This document shows positions 44,984 through 54,261 of a DNA stretch of 64,000 nucleotides, piece by piece; position 1 is the first letter of the stretch, and each line of letters begins with the position of its first letter. The stretch comes from CAZYHS01 sp964647545 (GTDB lineage Bacteria > UBA10199 > GCA-002796325 > 1-14-0-20-49-13). The notes beneath the pieces were generated by a model that was not told the DNA's origin, searched no databases, and worked only from the letters and a program-made list of their open reading frames with translations. Location: assembly GCA_964647545.1 (NCBI GenBank), contig CAZYHS010000004.1, forward strand, positions 31,671 through 95,670, given 5' to 3'. The position numbers and the translations under genes are program-made.

Positions 44984-45559
44984 CTAAAAATAGATGTGAC
45001 TGATGAGTATCTTCAAGCCAATCGCTATCAATATCAATCCGCCGGCAATTTCGATTTTACGTTCGAAGAAATGTCCGAACCTCTCCCCGATAAAAACTCC
45101 GGCAAAAGAAAAGCAAAACGTCACAACGCCGATGACCGCCACGGGAAAAACGATCGGCACGTTCAAAAACGAAAGACTAAGCCCTACCGCCAGCGCATCG
45201 ATACTGGTCGCCACAGAAAGCACGATCAGCATATAAAAACTTAATTCGCTTTTGGCATCCTCGTTCGAGTCCTTCATCTTCGTGGACTCGTAGATCATCT
45301 TAGCCCCTATAAAACCGAGCAGTGCAAAAGATAGCCAATGGTCAACTCCGGCTATAAATTCTCTTAACCTTGTCCCAAAGTACCAGCCCGCGACCGGCAT
45401 AAACATCTGGAACAACCCGAAAAATAATCCGAGTTTAAGGGCGTTATGCGTGCGTTTCTGTTTGGAGACAAATCCTTGAGCTATCGAAACCGCGAAGGCG
45501 TCCATCGACAAACCGACGGCGATAAAAAGTATCGTGAAAATATCCATTTTCAAACTCAT
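44984..45559 (-). CDS. mntP: Manganese efflux pump MntP
   Basis: A 191-residue exporter with six helices and two homologous halves, each with an Asp in a membrane helix: AVGLSMDAFAVSIAQGF and SVATSIDALAVGLSLSF. The ATG overlaps the stop of the APC-UspA gene (ATGA). I found no Mn-responsive yybP-ykoY-type leader, which would have to lie upstream of the whole operon. Confidence 0.92.
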   Translation of the reverse strand: MSLKMDIFTILFIAVGLSMDAFAVSIAQGFVSKQKRTHNALKLGLFFGLFQMFMPVAGWYFGTRLREFIAGVDHWLSFALLGFIGAKMIYESTKMKDSNEDAKSELSFYMLIVLSVATSIDALAVGLSLSFLNVPIVFPVAVIGVVTFCFSFAGVFIGERFGHFFERKIEIAGGLILIAIGLKILISHIYF

Positions 45560-47553
45560 GAAAGATCGCAGCGCAACTCATGGTCCGGCCACACAACTCT
45601 TGCGACCATTTTTCGCGGCGTCTTTGCCGTGACAAATCCCCACGCCATCGCCAGCTGTTCAAGCTGGACCTCTGGGGCAACTTTTGGCGATTTGCCAAAG
45701 ACGATCTCGCTGGCGCCAAGATCGTAGGCCGCCTTTGCAACGGCATAGATAGGATCGAACGCCGGCACAAGGATGGGTATAAGATTGATCCCGTATTTTT
45801 CGGCGACCCCAACGATGTTGGTGACCATCTGTCTTTCGTCGAGAGCCACGCCGGCGGCCGTGCCGTCTTTGGATATCTGCGCTTTTTTGACCGTGATAAC
45901 AAGAACGTCCGTGTCTTTCGGATCGACCTTCTCAAGGACCTCTTTCAAATGAGACAAATTATTCGGGTCGCGCGCGGCGACAAGGATCTTTTTATCGTGT
46001 TTGCAGCCGCACGACTCGGCGCTCGCCGTTTCGTTGAACTCAAAATTAACGATCTCAAGAGCATGGTCGTCCTGACCGCTTTTGCGCCTGTTGTGCCATT
46101 CAAAAACAAGCAGCATGACGTAAAACGATATTGTAAAAACAATGCCGGCCTTAGTTGCAACGGTCTTAGTGAAAAAATTAGCGACGGCGATCGCAAAAAG
46201 GATCCCGAATATTATCGCGATGCCGATAGGCGCGTTTACTCCGCCCACCCTGACATTGAACGGGACCATAAACTCTCTCGGCGACCTGTCTTTCCAGCGC
46301 AACACAAGAACTGCAAGCGTCTGGCTGACGAAACACCAGACCACTCCGAAGGCGTAAGCTTCGCCAAGCAGAAAAACGTCTCCGCGACAGATCAACACGA
46401 TAACTATCTGGATCAGCATGACCGACGTAAGGAACCGGTTGGTCGTGCCGTATTTCGGATGCGGTTTTCTAAACCACTTAGCTAAAACACCGTCCTCGCC
46501 AAGCCTGTTGAGCGCGCCATTGGCACCGACTAGCCCCGTATTTATCGCGCCGGTAAGTAGAAGAACACCCACTAGAACCAAAAGCCCCTGCAAGATCATC
46601 TTAGCCAGCATCGGGCCGGCAAGGTGCATAGACAACCCCGAAAAAAGATTGTCGTAATATATGCTCCGCACGTTGTCGGGGATAATCATAACGGCAAAAA
46701 GCGACAACACTCCGGTAAATAGCACGCTAAACACAAAGATAATTATCGCCGCACGTTTTAAATTTTTGATCTTCGGATGGGCAAGCTCACGATAGAGCTG
46801 GGCAAGCGACTCTTCGCCCGACATGGCCAAAAGTGAATGGCCCAAAGCAATGAAGATACCGACCAAACCGACCCCGTGAGCCCACGAATAATCTTTCAAC
46901 CAGCCGAGAGATTCCTCGGTCGGAACCGGAACGATTGTGGGAAACGGTCTTGGATTGATGATAAGAGAGACGACGCTCCACACGAACAAGGTCCCCATAA
47001 CAAGCATGGAGAGCTGCACAATCCTCAGGGCTTTCGCGCTCGATTCTTCGATCCCAATAACGTTCTTTCGCCAAAAATAGATTATAGCGATGATGGCAAA
47101 TAGAGTGACAAACGGAATTCGGGGAAGATGAATCTGCGTCCATCCCATCAATGCAAAGAACTGGTTCAAAAACCCTACAAGATAATGTCCGGCCGAAACT
47201 CCGCTAATAGGACCGGTCAGCGAATAATCGAAAAGAAGGGCCGAAACCGAAATTTTCCCGAGCGGCGCGCCGACCGCGTTCTTCACAACCTTGTAAACCC
47301 CGCCGCGCACGAACATCGAACAGCTCTCCATATAAACCGCGCGCACGCAAATTGAGAAGAGCATGATCGCAATAATGAACCACGGAGCAGCCTTTCCAAT
47401 TGCCTGTTCGGCGATGCCGCAAGCGTAAAAAGCGGAACTTCCTAAATCGCACAACACGACGCTTGCCGCCCGCCAATAGGAGACAAAGGTCAGCATCGCC
47501 GTGGTGATGACCACTGCCGTCGTTTTGGAGGCATATTTGGATAGTTGGCTCAT
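45556..47553 (-). CDS. APC-superfamily permease fused to a UspA-type domain
   Basis: A 665-residue transporter. About twelve helices cover residues 1-500, with the APC features YWRAASVVLCDLGSSAFYACGI, GGVYKVVKNAVG, IALGHSLLAMSGEESLAQ and GANGALNRLGEDGVLAKWF. The cytoplasmic C-terminus (about 525-660) is a universal-stress-type nucleotide-binding domain (KILVAARDPNNLSHLKEVLEKV...DVLVITVKK...AYDLGASEIVFGKSPKV). This layout resembles KimA-type potassium importers and some amino-acid permeases; the substrate cannot be read. It follows the EIIA-like gene by three bases. Confidence 0.85.
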   Translation of the reverse strand: MSQLSKYASKTTAVVITTAMLTFVSYWRAASVVLCDLGSSAFYACGIAEQAIGKAAPWFIIAIMLFSICVRAVYMESCSMFVRGGVYKVVKNAVGAPLGKISVSALLFDYSLTGPISGVSAGHYLVGFLNQFFALMGWTQIHLPRIPFVTLFAIIAIIYFWRKNVIGIEESSAKALRIVQLSMLVMGTLFVWSVVSLIINPRPFPTIVPVPTEESLGWLKDYSWAHGVGLVGIFIALGHSLLAMSGEESLAQLYRELAHPKIKNLKRAAIIIFVFSVLFTGVLSLFAVMIIPDNVRSIYYDNLFSGLSMHLAGPMLAKMILQGLLVLVGVLLLTGAINTGLVGANGALNRLGEDGVLAKWFRKPHPKYGTTNRFLTSVMLIQIVIVLICRGDVFLLGEAYAFGVVWCFVSQTLAVLVLRWKDRSPREFMVPFNVRVGGVNAPIGIAIIFGILFAIAVANFFTKTVATKAGIVFTISFYVMLLVFEWHNRRKSGQDDHALEIVNFEFNETASAESCGCKHDKKILVAARDPNNLSHLKEVLEKVDPKDTDVLVITVKKAQISKDGTAAGVALDERQMVTNIVGVAEKYGINLIPILVPAFDPIYAVAKAAYDLGASEIVFGKSPKVAPEVQLEQLAMAWGFVTAKTPRKMVARVVWPDHELRCDLS

Positions 47554-47556
47554 GTC

Positions 47557-48033
47557 TTATTCGCCTTCAAGGGTTTCGCGCTCGGCATGCTGAATAATCG
47601 AAAATATTTTGTCGTGATCGGGCTCGCCGGCGATCGATTTTACAAATTCAGGGTCTCTAAAAATGGCTGCGATTCTCGCCAGCAGTTTTAAATGCTTCCC
47701 AAAATCTTTTTCCTGAGTCGGCGAAAGAAACAAAAAGACAAGATAGATCGGGTCCGACTCTGCGTTCTCCTTGAACCCTTCCGGCAAAACCCCCAAAACC
47801 AGTAAAATTTCTGAAACATCGGCGACGCGCGCGTGAGGAATTGCGATTCCGGTCGGTAAAAAGGTTGACCCCTCGGCTTCGCGATCCAATATCGTCTTGG
47901 CCAGCCTTTCGGAATCGGGCAAATTATTCAACTCGGCAAGTTTTTTGACCAGCTCTTTAAGAAGCCCCTCTTTTGACAAGCCTCCGCCAAGGGTAACAAT
48001 ATTATGCGGAGTCAAATAGTGACAAAGATTCAT
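47557..48033 (-). CDS. PTS EIIA-type regulatory protein (PtsN-like)
   Basis: A 158-residue fructose/nitrogen-type EIIA domain. The phosphorylated His lies in LPTGIAIPHARV, and VFLFLSPTQEKDFGKHLKLLARIAAIFRD is also typical. In the nitrogen PTS, EIIA regulates potassium transport and other functions rather than sugar uptake, which suits its place before an APC permease and a Kef-type antiporter. First gene of the operon running to 43045. A TTGACA occurs in the 98-bp leader on the minus strand but without a good -10. Confidence 0.88.
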   Translation of the reverse strand: MNLCHYLTPHNIVTLGGGLSKEGLLKELVKKLAELNNLPDSERLAKTILDREAEGSTFLPTGIAIPHARVADVSEILLVLGVLPEGFKENAESDPIYLVFLFLSPTQEKDFGKHLKLLARIAAIFRDPEFVKSIAGEPDHDKIFSIIQHAERETLEGE

Positions 48034-48131
48034 AAATTAAAAGCTTTCTTGAGTCTCAACGGTTAATTTCGGAAAGGTGGCATGGCCTAACACACAACTC
48101 AAGCCAATGTCAAATGCCGCTAAAAGCCCCT

Positions 48132-49850
48132 TCAAAAGCTCTGTTTTTCATCGACGCCCGACATGCTAAATACTCGGATTTGTTGAGAATATTGCTCAAT
48201 CGCTGCATCCCCTATGCCCATGTGCACAAGGACATGGCGGCCCATTTCGATTCCGGCTTCCAGCTCTTCGCTTATGACAATGTCGGCGCCGGCGGCATAC
48301 AAATCGGCCACCTGATTGCGATATTTCGCGCGCGTTATGATCTTAATGCTAGGGTTCATATTTCTGGCCTGCCTAATTATAGCCACCGAATTCATATAAT
48401 CGGGGGCTGTAACCGCCAGCACAAGCGCCCTTTCAATTCCGCTCTTGTATAAAATTTCAGCGCTTGCCCCGTCGCCGAGAAATACGCGTCTGTTTTCCAC
48501 GCTTTTCAATCTGCGAACGGTCGCCGGATTAAGCTCAATGACGAGAAACTCTCTTTGGGCATGTTCAAGAATTTTGCCGACACTTGAGCCAAGCGGCCCA
48601 AAACCGCAAATGATCACATGATCTTTAAGATGACCCGCATCTATCATCTTGCCGCGCCCGAGGCATTTCATCCGGCTAAGCGGCAACACCTTGTCCAGCC
48701 ATTCACAAAGCGGGCGGCCTATGGCTATCATGGCCGGAGATATTAAGATCGTAATAAAGGCCATCTCGATGATCAGATTGTAAAGATAATCTGAAATAAC
48801 GCCGTTCTGTCTTGCAACAAGGGCGACAAGAAACGAAAATTCTCCGACTTGCGAAAGATAAAGCCCAGCCAAAATGGCAATCCCGAGGGGGTACTTAAAC
48901 AATAGAACCGTTATCGCCGTGACCAGCGCTTTCCCAAGAGGGATCGCAAAAATGATCACCGGAATCCACCACCAGTTCCACGCCAGAAAGGTCGGCTGCA
49001 AAAGCATGCCGATCGACACAAAGAAGAGCCCGTTAAAACAATAGCGAAACGGGGCAATTTCGGAGAGGGCATGAAATCGATAATCGGTTTCGGCCACCAT
49101 CAATCCGGCAAGGAACGCCCCAAGCGCAAAAGATAGCCCCAGCTCATTTGTGAGATAGCCAAAGCCGAGGGCGATTAGCATAATGAAAATTAGAAAGAGC
49201 TCCTTGCTGCGAGTCGATGTGATCGCATGCAGTATTTTTGGCAGTACGAATTTTCCGCCGACCCAAAACACGCCAAGCACGATCGCACTTTTCACCAAAG
49301 CCGCCACAACGGTCGAATAGTTCGAAATTCCCGCCGGCGAAATAATAATCGGCAAGATGGCTATCATCGGAATAGCGACCATGTCCTGAATAATGGCGAT
49401 ACCTATGACGATGCGCCCTTGCGGAGAATCGATCAGCCGCTTTTGCGCCAGAAGGTAGTAAATGATCGCCGTGCTGGAAAGTGAAAGAGCGCAACCTAAA
49501 AACAAGCCCTCGCGCCATCCCAGCCCTGCGGCAATAACAATTCCAAAAACGACCAGCGCGGTCAGTCCGACTTGCATCAGCCCGCCAAATATCGATACGA
49601 GCTTGACCTCGCCAAAGTGCTTTATCGAAAATTCAAGCCCCAGCGAAAAAACGAGAAGCGCAATGCCAATTTCGGCCAGCAGGTCGATTCGTTCGACGTC
49701 CGGAATCAAGCCCAACTAATATGGACCGATGACCGCTCCGGTCGCCAAAAATCCGATGATCGGAGGGAGTTTCAGCTTATGAAAGATGTAAGCCACCGGA
49801 ACCGCAACGGCAAAAATTATCAGAATATCGCTTAAGATTGTTGCTGACAT
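48132..49850 (-). CDS. Kef-type cation/proton antiporter, interrupted by in-frame TAG
   Basis: Read from the ATG at 49850, the frame encodes MSATILSDILIIFAVAVPVA, the KLKLPPIIGFL motif and AVIGPY, then meets TAG at 49716-49718 (codon 45), and continues unbroken as LGLIPDVERIDLLAEIGIALLVFSLGLEFSIK for 527 more codons. Family members read IGPYxLGLI here, so the stop falls exactly inside a conserved segment. Apart from codon 45 the protein is complete: about twelve helices and a C-terminal RCK/TrkA-N domain (VIICGFGPLGSSVGKIL, about 395-520). It may be a fresh pseudogene, be restarted at the TTG at 49715 (losing the first helix), or be read through. No Shine-Dalgarno precedes 49850. Confidence 0.8.
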
Positions 49851-49912
49851 AGTAATTGGTTTATTTTTGCGCGACTTTATCTTATGCTGGCGGACACTTG
49901 CAAGGAGTAACT

Positions 49913-50449
49913 ATGATCATCGGCGTCATGAGCGACACTCACGGATTTTTAACAGAAATGCGCAAAGTTGCGCACAAAATGGTCGACGAATTCGGCTGCG
50001 AAACGATCATCCACCTAGGCGACGATTCAACCGACGCCGACGAACTTCGTGCAGTAACTGACGTGATTGCCGTGCCGGGACTATTTGAAGATCGCTACGC
50101 CGACCCCAACTTTTCAAATCGCATAATAACCGAATTCATGGGCATCCCTTTTCTTTTGACCCACACACCAACGGCCGACGCGCATGATCTCCCAAACGAT
50201 ATCAACCCGACCGAAGCGGCCCAAGACGGCGACGCAAAAGTCGTATTGCACGGCCACACGCACCTCCCCGATGTCGTAGAGAGGCACGGAGCGATCTATG
50301 TAAATCCGGGACACATTAAGATGGACGATAAGCGAGGCTCGAAACCTTCGTTTGCCGTTATAAACGTAGCGCCCCCAAAATTAAATGTGCGAATTCTCTC
50401 GATTGACGGAGAGGAAATCATCAACAAAACTTTTTTTGTGGAATTGTGA
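49913..50449 (+). CDS. Calcineurin-like phosphoesterase, YfcE/MJ0936 type
   Basis: Start at the ATG at 49913, with AAGGAG five bases upstream; the 19 codons before it are not family-like. The 178-residue metallophosphoesterase shows the dinuclear-metal motifs MSDTHG (Asp, His), IHLGDD (Asp), HTPTADAH and HGHTHLP. Relatives hydrolyse phosphodiesters; the natural substrate is unknown. Divergent from the Kef-type gene with 62 bp between starts, convergent with the beta-CASP gene. Confidence 0.9.
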   Translation: MIIGVMSDTHGFLTEMRKVAHKMVDEFGCETIIHLGDDSTDADELRAVTDVIAVPGLFEDRYADPNFSNRIITEFMGIPFLLTHTPTADAHDLPNDINPTEAAQDGDAKVVLHGHTHLPDVVERHGAIYVNPGHIKMDDKRGSKPSFAVINVAPPKLNVRILSIDGEEIINKTFFVEL

Positions 50450-50471
50450 AGTCGTGCGATTTGCCGACAAA

Positions 50472-51875
50472 CTAATCTAGGTGAACTTCGTCTAAAAATT
50501 TAGGGATCGTCACCTTCCAACCCAACTTTTCACGAATCCTTTCGGCCATGACCTGCGCTGCCTTTTCTTCGCCGTGAACCATAAAAGTCATCTTTGGAGG
50601 ACGTTCAAACAGGCCGAGCCATTTCAAAATGTCTTCATAGTCGCCGTGCGCCGATATCGAAGTGATGTGTTCCACTTTGCAATTGAGCGGAATCGGCTGG
50701 CCGTGAATTTTTATCGAACGCGCCCCGTCTAAAATCGCCCTTCCGCGGGTGCCCGCCGCCTGAAAACCGACGAGCACAAGCGTCGAGTTGTGGTCGGGAG
50801 CATACGCCTTAAGATGATGCAAAATACGTCCGCCGGTCATCATGCCGCTAGCCGACAAAATAATTGCCGGACGATCGATTTCGTTGAGCATCTTCGATTC
50901 TTCCTGCGTGTGGACGAGCTTTAAATTGGGCAGTTTGAAAGAATCTTCGTCGATCTTCTTTTTGAAGAACGCGTCTTCGTCGGCGAATTTTTTGTAAATT
51001 TGGGTAGCGTCGATCCCCATCGGAGTGTTGAGAAAAACCGGGATCGACATTGGAATGCGTTTTTTCTCCTGCAATTGCTTTATTATGTAAATTATTTCCT
51101 GCGTACGTCCGACGGCAAAAGCCGGGATCAAAATTTTACCGCCGCGCGACGCGGTTTCATTGATGATGCGTTCAAAGCGGGCGAAGATGTCCTCTTCCGG
51201 ATGAAGCTTGTCGCCGTAGGTCGATTCGAGCACAAGATAATCAACCTGTTTGATGCGCGACGGACCCTGATTGATGATTGCGTCATACCGGCCTATATCG
51301 CCGGCGAAAAGTACCGTTCGCTGGGCCGGCGTTTTCGCCGTAATGTGAACAAAACGCGCGCCCAAAATATGCCCAGCGTAAATTAATTTTGCCTTAAGCC
51401 CGTGCCCGAGATCGAACGGGTGCCCGTTCTTGATGGGCGTGAGATACGGCAGACTCGCCATCGCGTCCGAATAAGTATAAAGCGGCAGGGCCGGCAAATG
51501 TTTTGAAAAACCTTTTCTTGTCGCAAACGCCGCGTCTTCTTCCTGCAAAAATCCCGAGTCGGGCAAAAGAATTTTGCAAAGCTCAACGGTCGGCTCGCTC
51601 GCATACGCGTGCCCGCGAAAACCTTGTTTGACAAGGACGGGAAAGTAACCGCTGTGGTCGATGTGCGCGTGAGTGATGATAACGGAGCTTAGATCCATTA
51701 CCGAAAACGGAAGGGGCGCCCAGTTGCGCAGACGCAGCTCTTTCAAACCTTGAAAGAGGCCGCAATCGATCATGAATTTTCCGGAAGCGTTCGATAAAAG
51801 GAACTTTGAACCGGTCACCGTCTCCGTTGCGCCTAGGAACTGCAGCTTCAAACCGCCTGAGCTCTTTTTTGTCAT
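50472..51875 (-). CDS. MBL-fold beta-CASP RNA hydrolase
   Basis: A 467-residue metallo-beta-lactamase-fold nuclease of the CPSF73/YSH1-like bacterial group. Zinc motifs: ITHAHIDHSGYFPVL (about 70-80), AGHILGARF, LFAGDIGRYD and the C-terminal ISAHGDYEDIL. The beta-CASP insert (about 205-370) includes LESTYGDKLH, IPAFAVGRTQEIIYI and SASGMMTGGRILHHL, and the RNA-specificity motif near the end (MVHGEEKAAQVMAERI). Acts on RNA in the cytoplasm in known relatives. Confidence 0.92.
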   Translation of the reverse strand: MTKKSSGGLKLQFLGATETVTGSKFLLSNASGKFMIDCGLFQGLKELRLRNWAPLPFSVMDLSSVIITHAHIDHSGYFPVLVKQGFRGHAYASEPTVELCKILLPDSGFLQEEDAAFATRKGFSKHLPALPLYTYSDAMASLPYLTPIKNGHPFDLGHGLKAKLIYAGHILGARFVHITAKTPAQRTVLFAGDIGRYDAIINQGPSRIKQVDYLVLESTYGDKLHPEEDIFARFERIINETASRGGKILIPAFAVGRTQEIIYIIKQLQEKKRIPMSIPVFLNTPMGIDATQIYKKFADEDAFFKKKIDEDSFKLPNLKLVHTQEESKMLNEIDRPAIILSASGMMTGGRILHHLKAYAPDHNSTLVLVGFQAAGTRGRAILDGARSIKIHGQPIPLNCKVEHITSISAHGDYEDILKWLGLFERPPKMTFMVHGEEKAAQVMAERIREKLGWKVTIPKFLDEVHLD

Positions 51876-51924
51876 GTTCTACTGGGAATTGTACCAGCAA
51901 CGGAGACGGACCGCAAAACTTTTT

Positions 51925-53520
51925 TTACGAAAGCATGGCTTTTAAATCTTCGTCGGCCGTTTTGATCGGCATGATGTTGTAATTTTCAACGAGAATATTC
52001 AACATCGCCGGAGTAACGAACGCCGGCAAACTCGGGCCCAGCCTCATGTTCTTGATGCCGAGATGAAGCAGAGTCAAAAGTATGCAAACAGCCTTTTGTT
52101 CGTACCAAGAAAGAACGAGCGACAGAGGCAGCTCGTTAACTCCGCAATTGAAGGCCTTAGCAAGCTCAACTGCGATCTTAATTGCCGAATAGGCGTCGTT
52201 GCACTGGCCGATGTCGAGAAGTCTCGGCAGCCCTTCAATATCGCCAAACTCCATTTTATTGAATCTGTATTTGCCGCAGGCAAGCGTCATTATCACACAA
52301 TCGTGCGGAATTTTTTCTGCGAGCTCGGTGTAATAATTACGACCGGTCTTTGCTCCGTCACAACCTCCGACAAGGAAGAAATGTTTAATCTTGCCGCGTT
52401 TGATAAGATCGATGACCTTAGGAGCCGCCCCCAAAACCGCGTTATGCCCGAAACCGACGGTGATGAACTTCTCGGGCTCTGTAGCTTTGAAGCCTTCCGC
52501 GTTTTTTGCCGCTTCAATGAGCGGCGAAAAATCGTTGCCCTTGATCTGCACGACTTCGGGCCAGCCGACCATATTGTTCGTAAATATGCGGGCCTTGTAA
52601 TTTTCGGCCGGACGCTGGATGCAATTTGTCGTCATCAAGATCGCTCCGGGGAAGGCCGCAAATTCTTTTTGCTGATCCTGCCAAGCGCCGCCGTAATTGC
52701 CGGCAAGGTGTTTGAACTTTTTCAGCGCAGGATAGCTGTGGGCCGGCAGCATTTCGCCGTGCGTGTAAATATTTATTCCGCTCCCTTCGGTCTGTTTGAG
52801 CAGATCGAGCAAATCTTTCATGTCGTGACCCGAAACAAGAATTGCCTTTCCGGCGACCGGCGTAATGCGCACCTTCGTCGGTTCAGGATGCCCGAGGTAA
52901 CCGTTGTGACCTGCATCGAGAAGCTCCATGACGCTCAAATTCACCTCGCCGACCTTGAGTGAAAGCTTGAGCAGCTCACCGGCGTCGGGATTGTCGCGCG
53001 TGAGATAATCGAGGGCTTCGTGAAAGAACGCGTAGATCTTTTCGTCTTCGCGTCCTAAAACCGCCGCGTGATGGGCATAAGCCGCCATGCCTTTCAGCCC
53101 ATACGTCACGAGCTCTTCAAGGGCGGTCGCGTCGTCTCCAAGTCTTGCGCGGCGTTTTTCAATTCCGGCCGGATCCATCTGATGCAGCTTTTCGGGAGTT
53201 GCCGCGCGCTCTTTGCACGCATCTTCATAAAGTTTCTTGATCGTCTCTTTTTGCATCTCCATTTCGGAGAGTAATTTTTCAAATCTCTTAGGGTCAAAAT
53301 TAACGTTGGTGACACAATAAAAAAGCGCTTCGACGACAAGAGAGTCGGTCTTTTTATCGACGACCCCGAACGCCCTTGCGCGATGGGCGTACATTGAGAT
53401 TTCTTTTGCGAGCCACATTGTACGGTCTTGCAATTCGGCGATCTCCGGGCTCTTGCCGCAAACACCGAATTTTGTACAACCGTGCCCACCTTGAGTCTGT
53501 TCACACTGATAGCAAAACAT
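51925..53520 (-). CDS. hcp: Hydroxylamine reductase (hybrid cluster protein)
   Basis: Hcp reduces hydroxylamine and, in known bacteria, NO, protecting from nitrosative stress. At 531 residues it has the N-terminal cluster ligands Cys3, Cys6, Cys15 and Cys21 (C-x2-C-x8-C-x5-C, as in the class with a [4Fe-4S] cluster) and the hybrid-cluster ligands in VSGHDMKDLL, THGEMLPAH, LMTTNCIQRP, VGGCDGAKTG, TLACGKYRF and DIGQCNDAY. AAAGGAGG precedes the ATG. A perfect 18-bp palindrome at 53571-53588 lies upstream, at the end of the adjoining Crp/Fnr-family gene. Confidence 0.96.
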   Translation of the reverse strand: MFCYQCEQTQGGHGCTKFGVCGKSPEIAELQDRTMWLAKEISMYAHRARAFGVVDKKTDSLVVEALFYCVTNVNFDPKRFEKLLSEMEMQKETIKKLYEDACKERAATPEKLHQMDPAGIEKRRARLGDDATALEELVTYGLKGMAAYAHHAAVLGREDEKIYAFFHEALDYLTRDNPDAGELLKLSLKVGEVNLSVMELLDAGHNGYLGHPEPTKVRITPVAGKAILVSGHDMKDLLDLLKQTEGSGINIYTHGEMLPAHSYPALKKFKHLAGNYGGAWQDQQKEFAAFPGAILMTTNCIQRPAENYKARIFTNNMVGWPEVVQIKGNDFSPLIEAAKNAEGFKATEPEKFITVGFGHNAVLGAAPKVIDLIKRGKIKHFFLVGGCDGAKTGRNYYTELAEKIPHDCVIMTLACGKYRFNKMEFGDIEGLPRLLDIGQCNDAYSAIKIAVELAKAFNCGVNELPLSLVLSWYEQKAVCILLTLLHLGIKNMRLGPSLPAFVTPAMLNILVENYNIMPIKTADEDLKAMLS

Positions 53521-53530
53521 AACTTCCTCC

Positions 53531-53546
53531 TTTGTTGTGCAACAAA
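53531..53546 (-). promoter_or_regulatory. Inverted repeat in the hcp leader
   Basis: TTTGTTG-tg-CAACAAA, 7-bp arms with a two-base spacer, immediately before and touching the hcp ribosome site (53524-53531). It may be a second protein site or an mRNA hairpin limiting ribosome access. Confidence 0.5.
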
Positions 53547-53570
53547 CCTAGCTCGAATTAAAAATCAGGG

Positions 53571-53588
53571 ATTTGACCTAGGTCAAAT
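53571..53588. promoter_or_regulatory. Perfect 18-bp operator upstream of hcp (HcpR-type)
   Basis: ATTTGACCTAGGTCAAAT is a perfect palindrome. TTGAC...GTCAA matches the form reported for HcpR sites in Deltaproteobacteria. It contains the TAG stop of the Crp/Fnr-type gene and its centre is 59 bp before the hcp ATG, a fitting place for activation. Confidence 0.75.
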
Positions 53589-54261
53589 CGGCGTCTTTTT
53601 CCGAAACAAGCTTTAGCCCTTTAAAATCGAGCATTTTCACGCTATCGCCGGAAATTGAGATAAGTTTTTTAGCCGCAAGGGTCGAAAAAATTCTCGAAAG
53701 GGTCTCTTGTTTGATGTTCAAAATCTGCGCCAGCACCTTCTTTTTCACCGGAAACTTCATCGTTGAATTTTGCCGGTTGTCGGGAGCCAAAGAGAGAATG
53801 TAAGCGGCAACCCGCGAATGCGCGTTCTTAAGTGTGATAGACTCAAGTCTCTCGACGAACATGTGCACGAGAGTAGCAAGGCTTGAGATAATATTTTTTG
53901 AGGCGCGCGGATTTTTTTCTAGAAACTCGGAAAATTCGCGAGCGGAGATATAAACAAGGTTCGTTCTTTGCACCGCCTCCGCGTTCGCGGGAAATTTTTT
54001 ACCGACAAGGGCAACAGCCTCTCCGAAAGTTTCGCCGGCGCCAAAAACGTGCAGCAGATTTTCCTTCCCCGATTCTGAAAGCTGAAAAATTCTAACTTCG
54101 CCCGACTCGATGAGATAAAAACCTTTTGCCTCATCACGCTGTGAAAAGATGAGCCCGCCTTTGGCGATTTTTTTCTCGCGGCAGAATTTTGCCAATCGCA
54201 AAAGCTCGGCGTCGGAAAGTCCGGCGAACATAGGACATTTTTTTAGCGCGCAAATTATCAT
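53578..54261 (-). CDS. hcpR: Crp/Fnr-family regulator, probably HcpR
   Basis: Start at the ATG at 54261 (MIICALKKCPMFAGLSDAEL), which overlaps the preceding stop (ATGA); a longer frame lies inside the neighbouring peptidase gene. The 227 residues comprise a cyclic-nucleotide-type effector domain (about 8-125; GLIFSQRDEAKGFYLIESGEVRIF, VFGAGETFGEA), a dimer helix (about 128-150) and a Crp-type helix-turn-helix (about 175-210, KKKVLAQILNIKQETLSRIFSTL). It lacks Fnr's N-terminal Cys cluster. Gene neighbour and operator type point to HcpR, the activator of hcp under nitrosative stress; the name is inferred from context. Confidence 0.82.
   Translation of the reverse strand: MIICALKKCPMFAGLSDAELLRLAKFCREKKIAKGGLIFSQRDEAKGFYLIESGEVRIFQLSESGKENLLHVFGAGETFGEAVALVGKKFPANAEAVQRTNLVYISAREFSEFLEKNPRASKNIISSLATLVHMFVERLESITLKNAHSRVAAYILSLAPDNRQNSTMKFPVKKKVLAQILNIKQETLSRIFSTLAAKKLISISGDSVKMLDFKGLKLVSEKDADLT

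Noticed and set aside
48034..48131. Manganese riboswitch upstream of the mntP/terC operon
   Set aside because: The 98-bp leader is too short and lacks the conserved yybP-ykoY loops.
49716..49718. TAG as a reassigned sense codon in this genome
   Set aside because: TAG ends several ordinary genes here (stops at 4434-4436, 12277-12279, 53578-53580), so general reassignment is unlikely.
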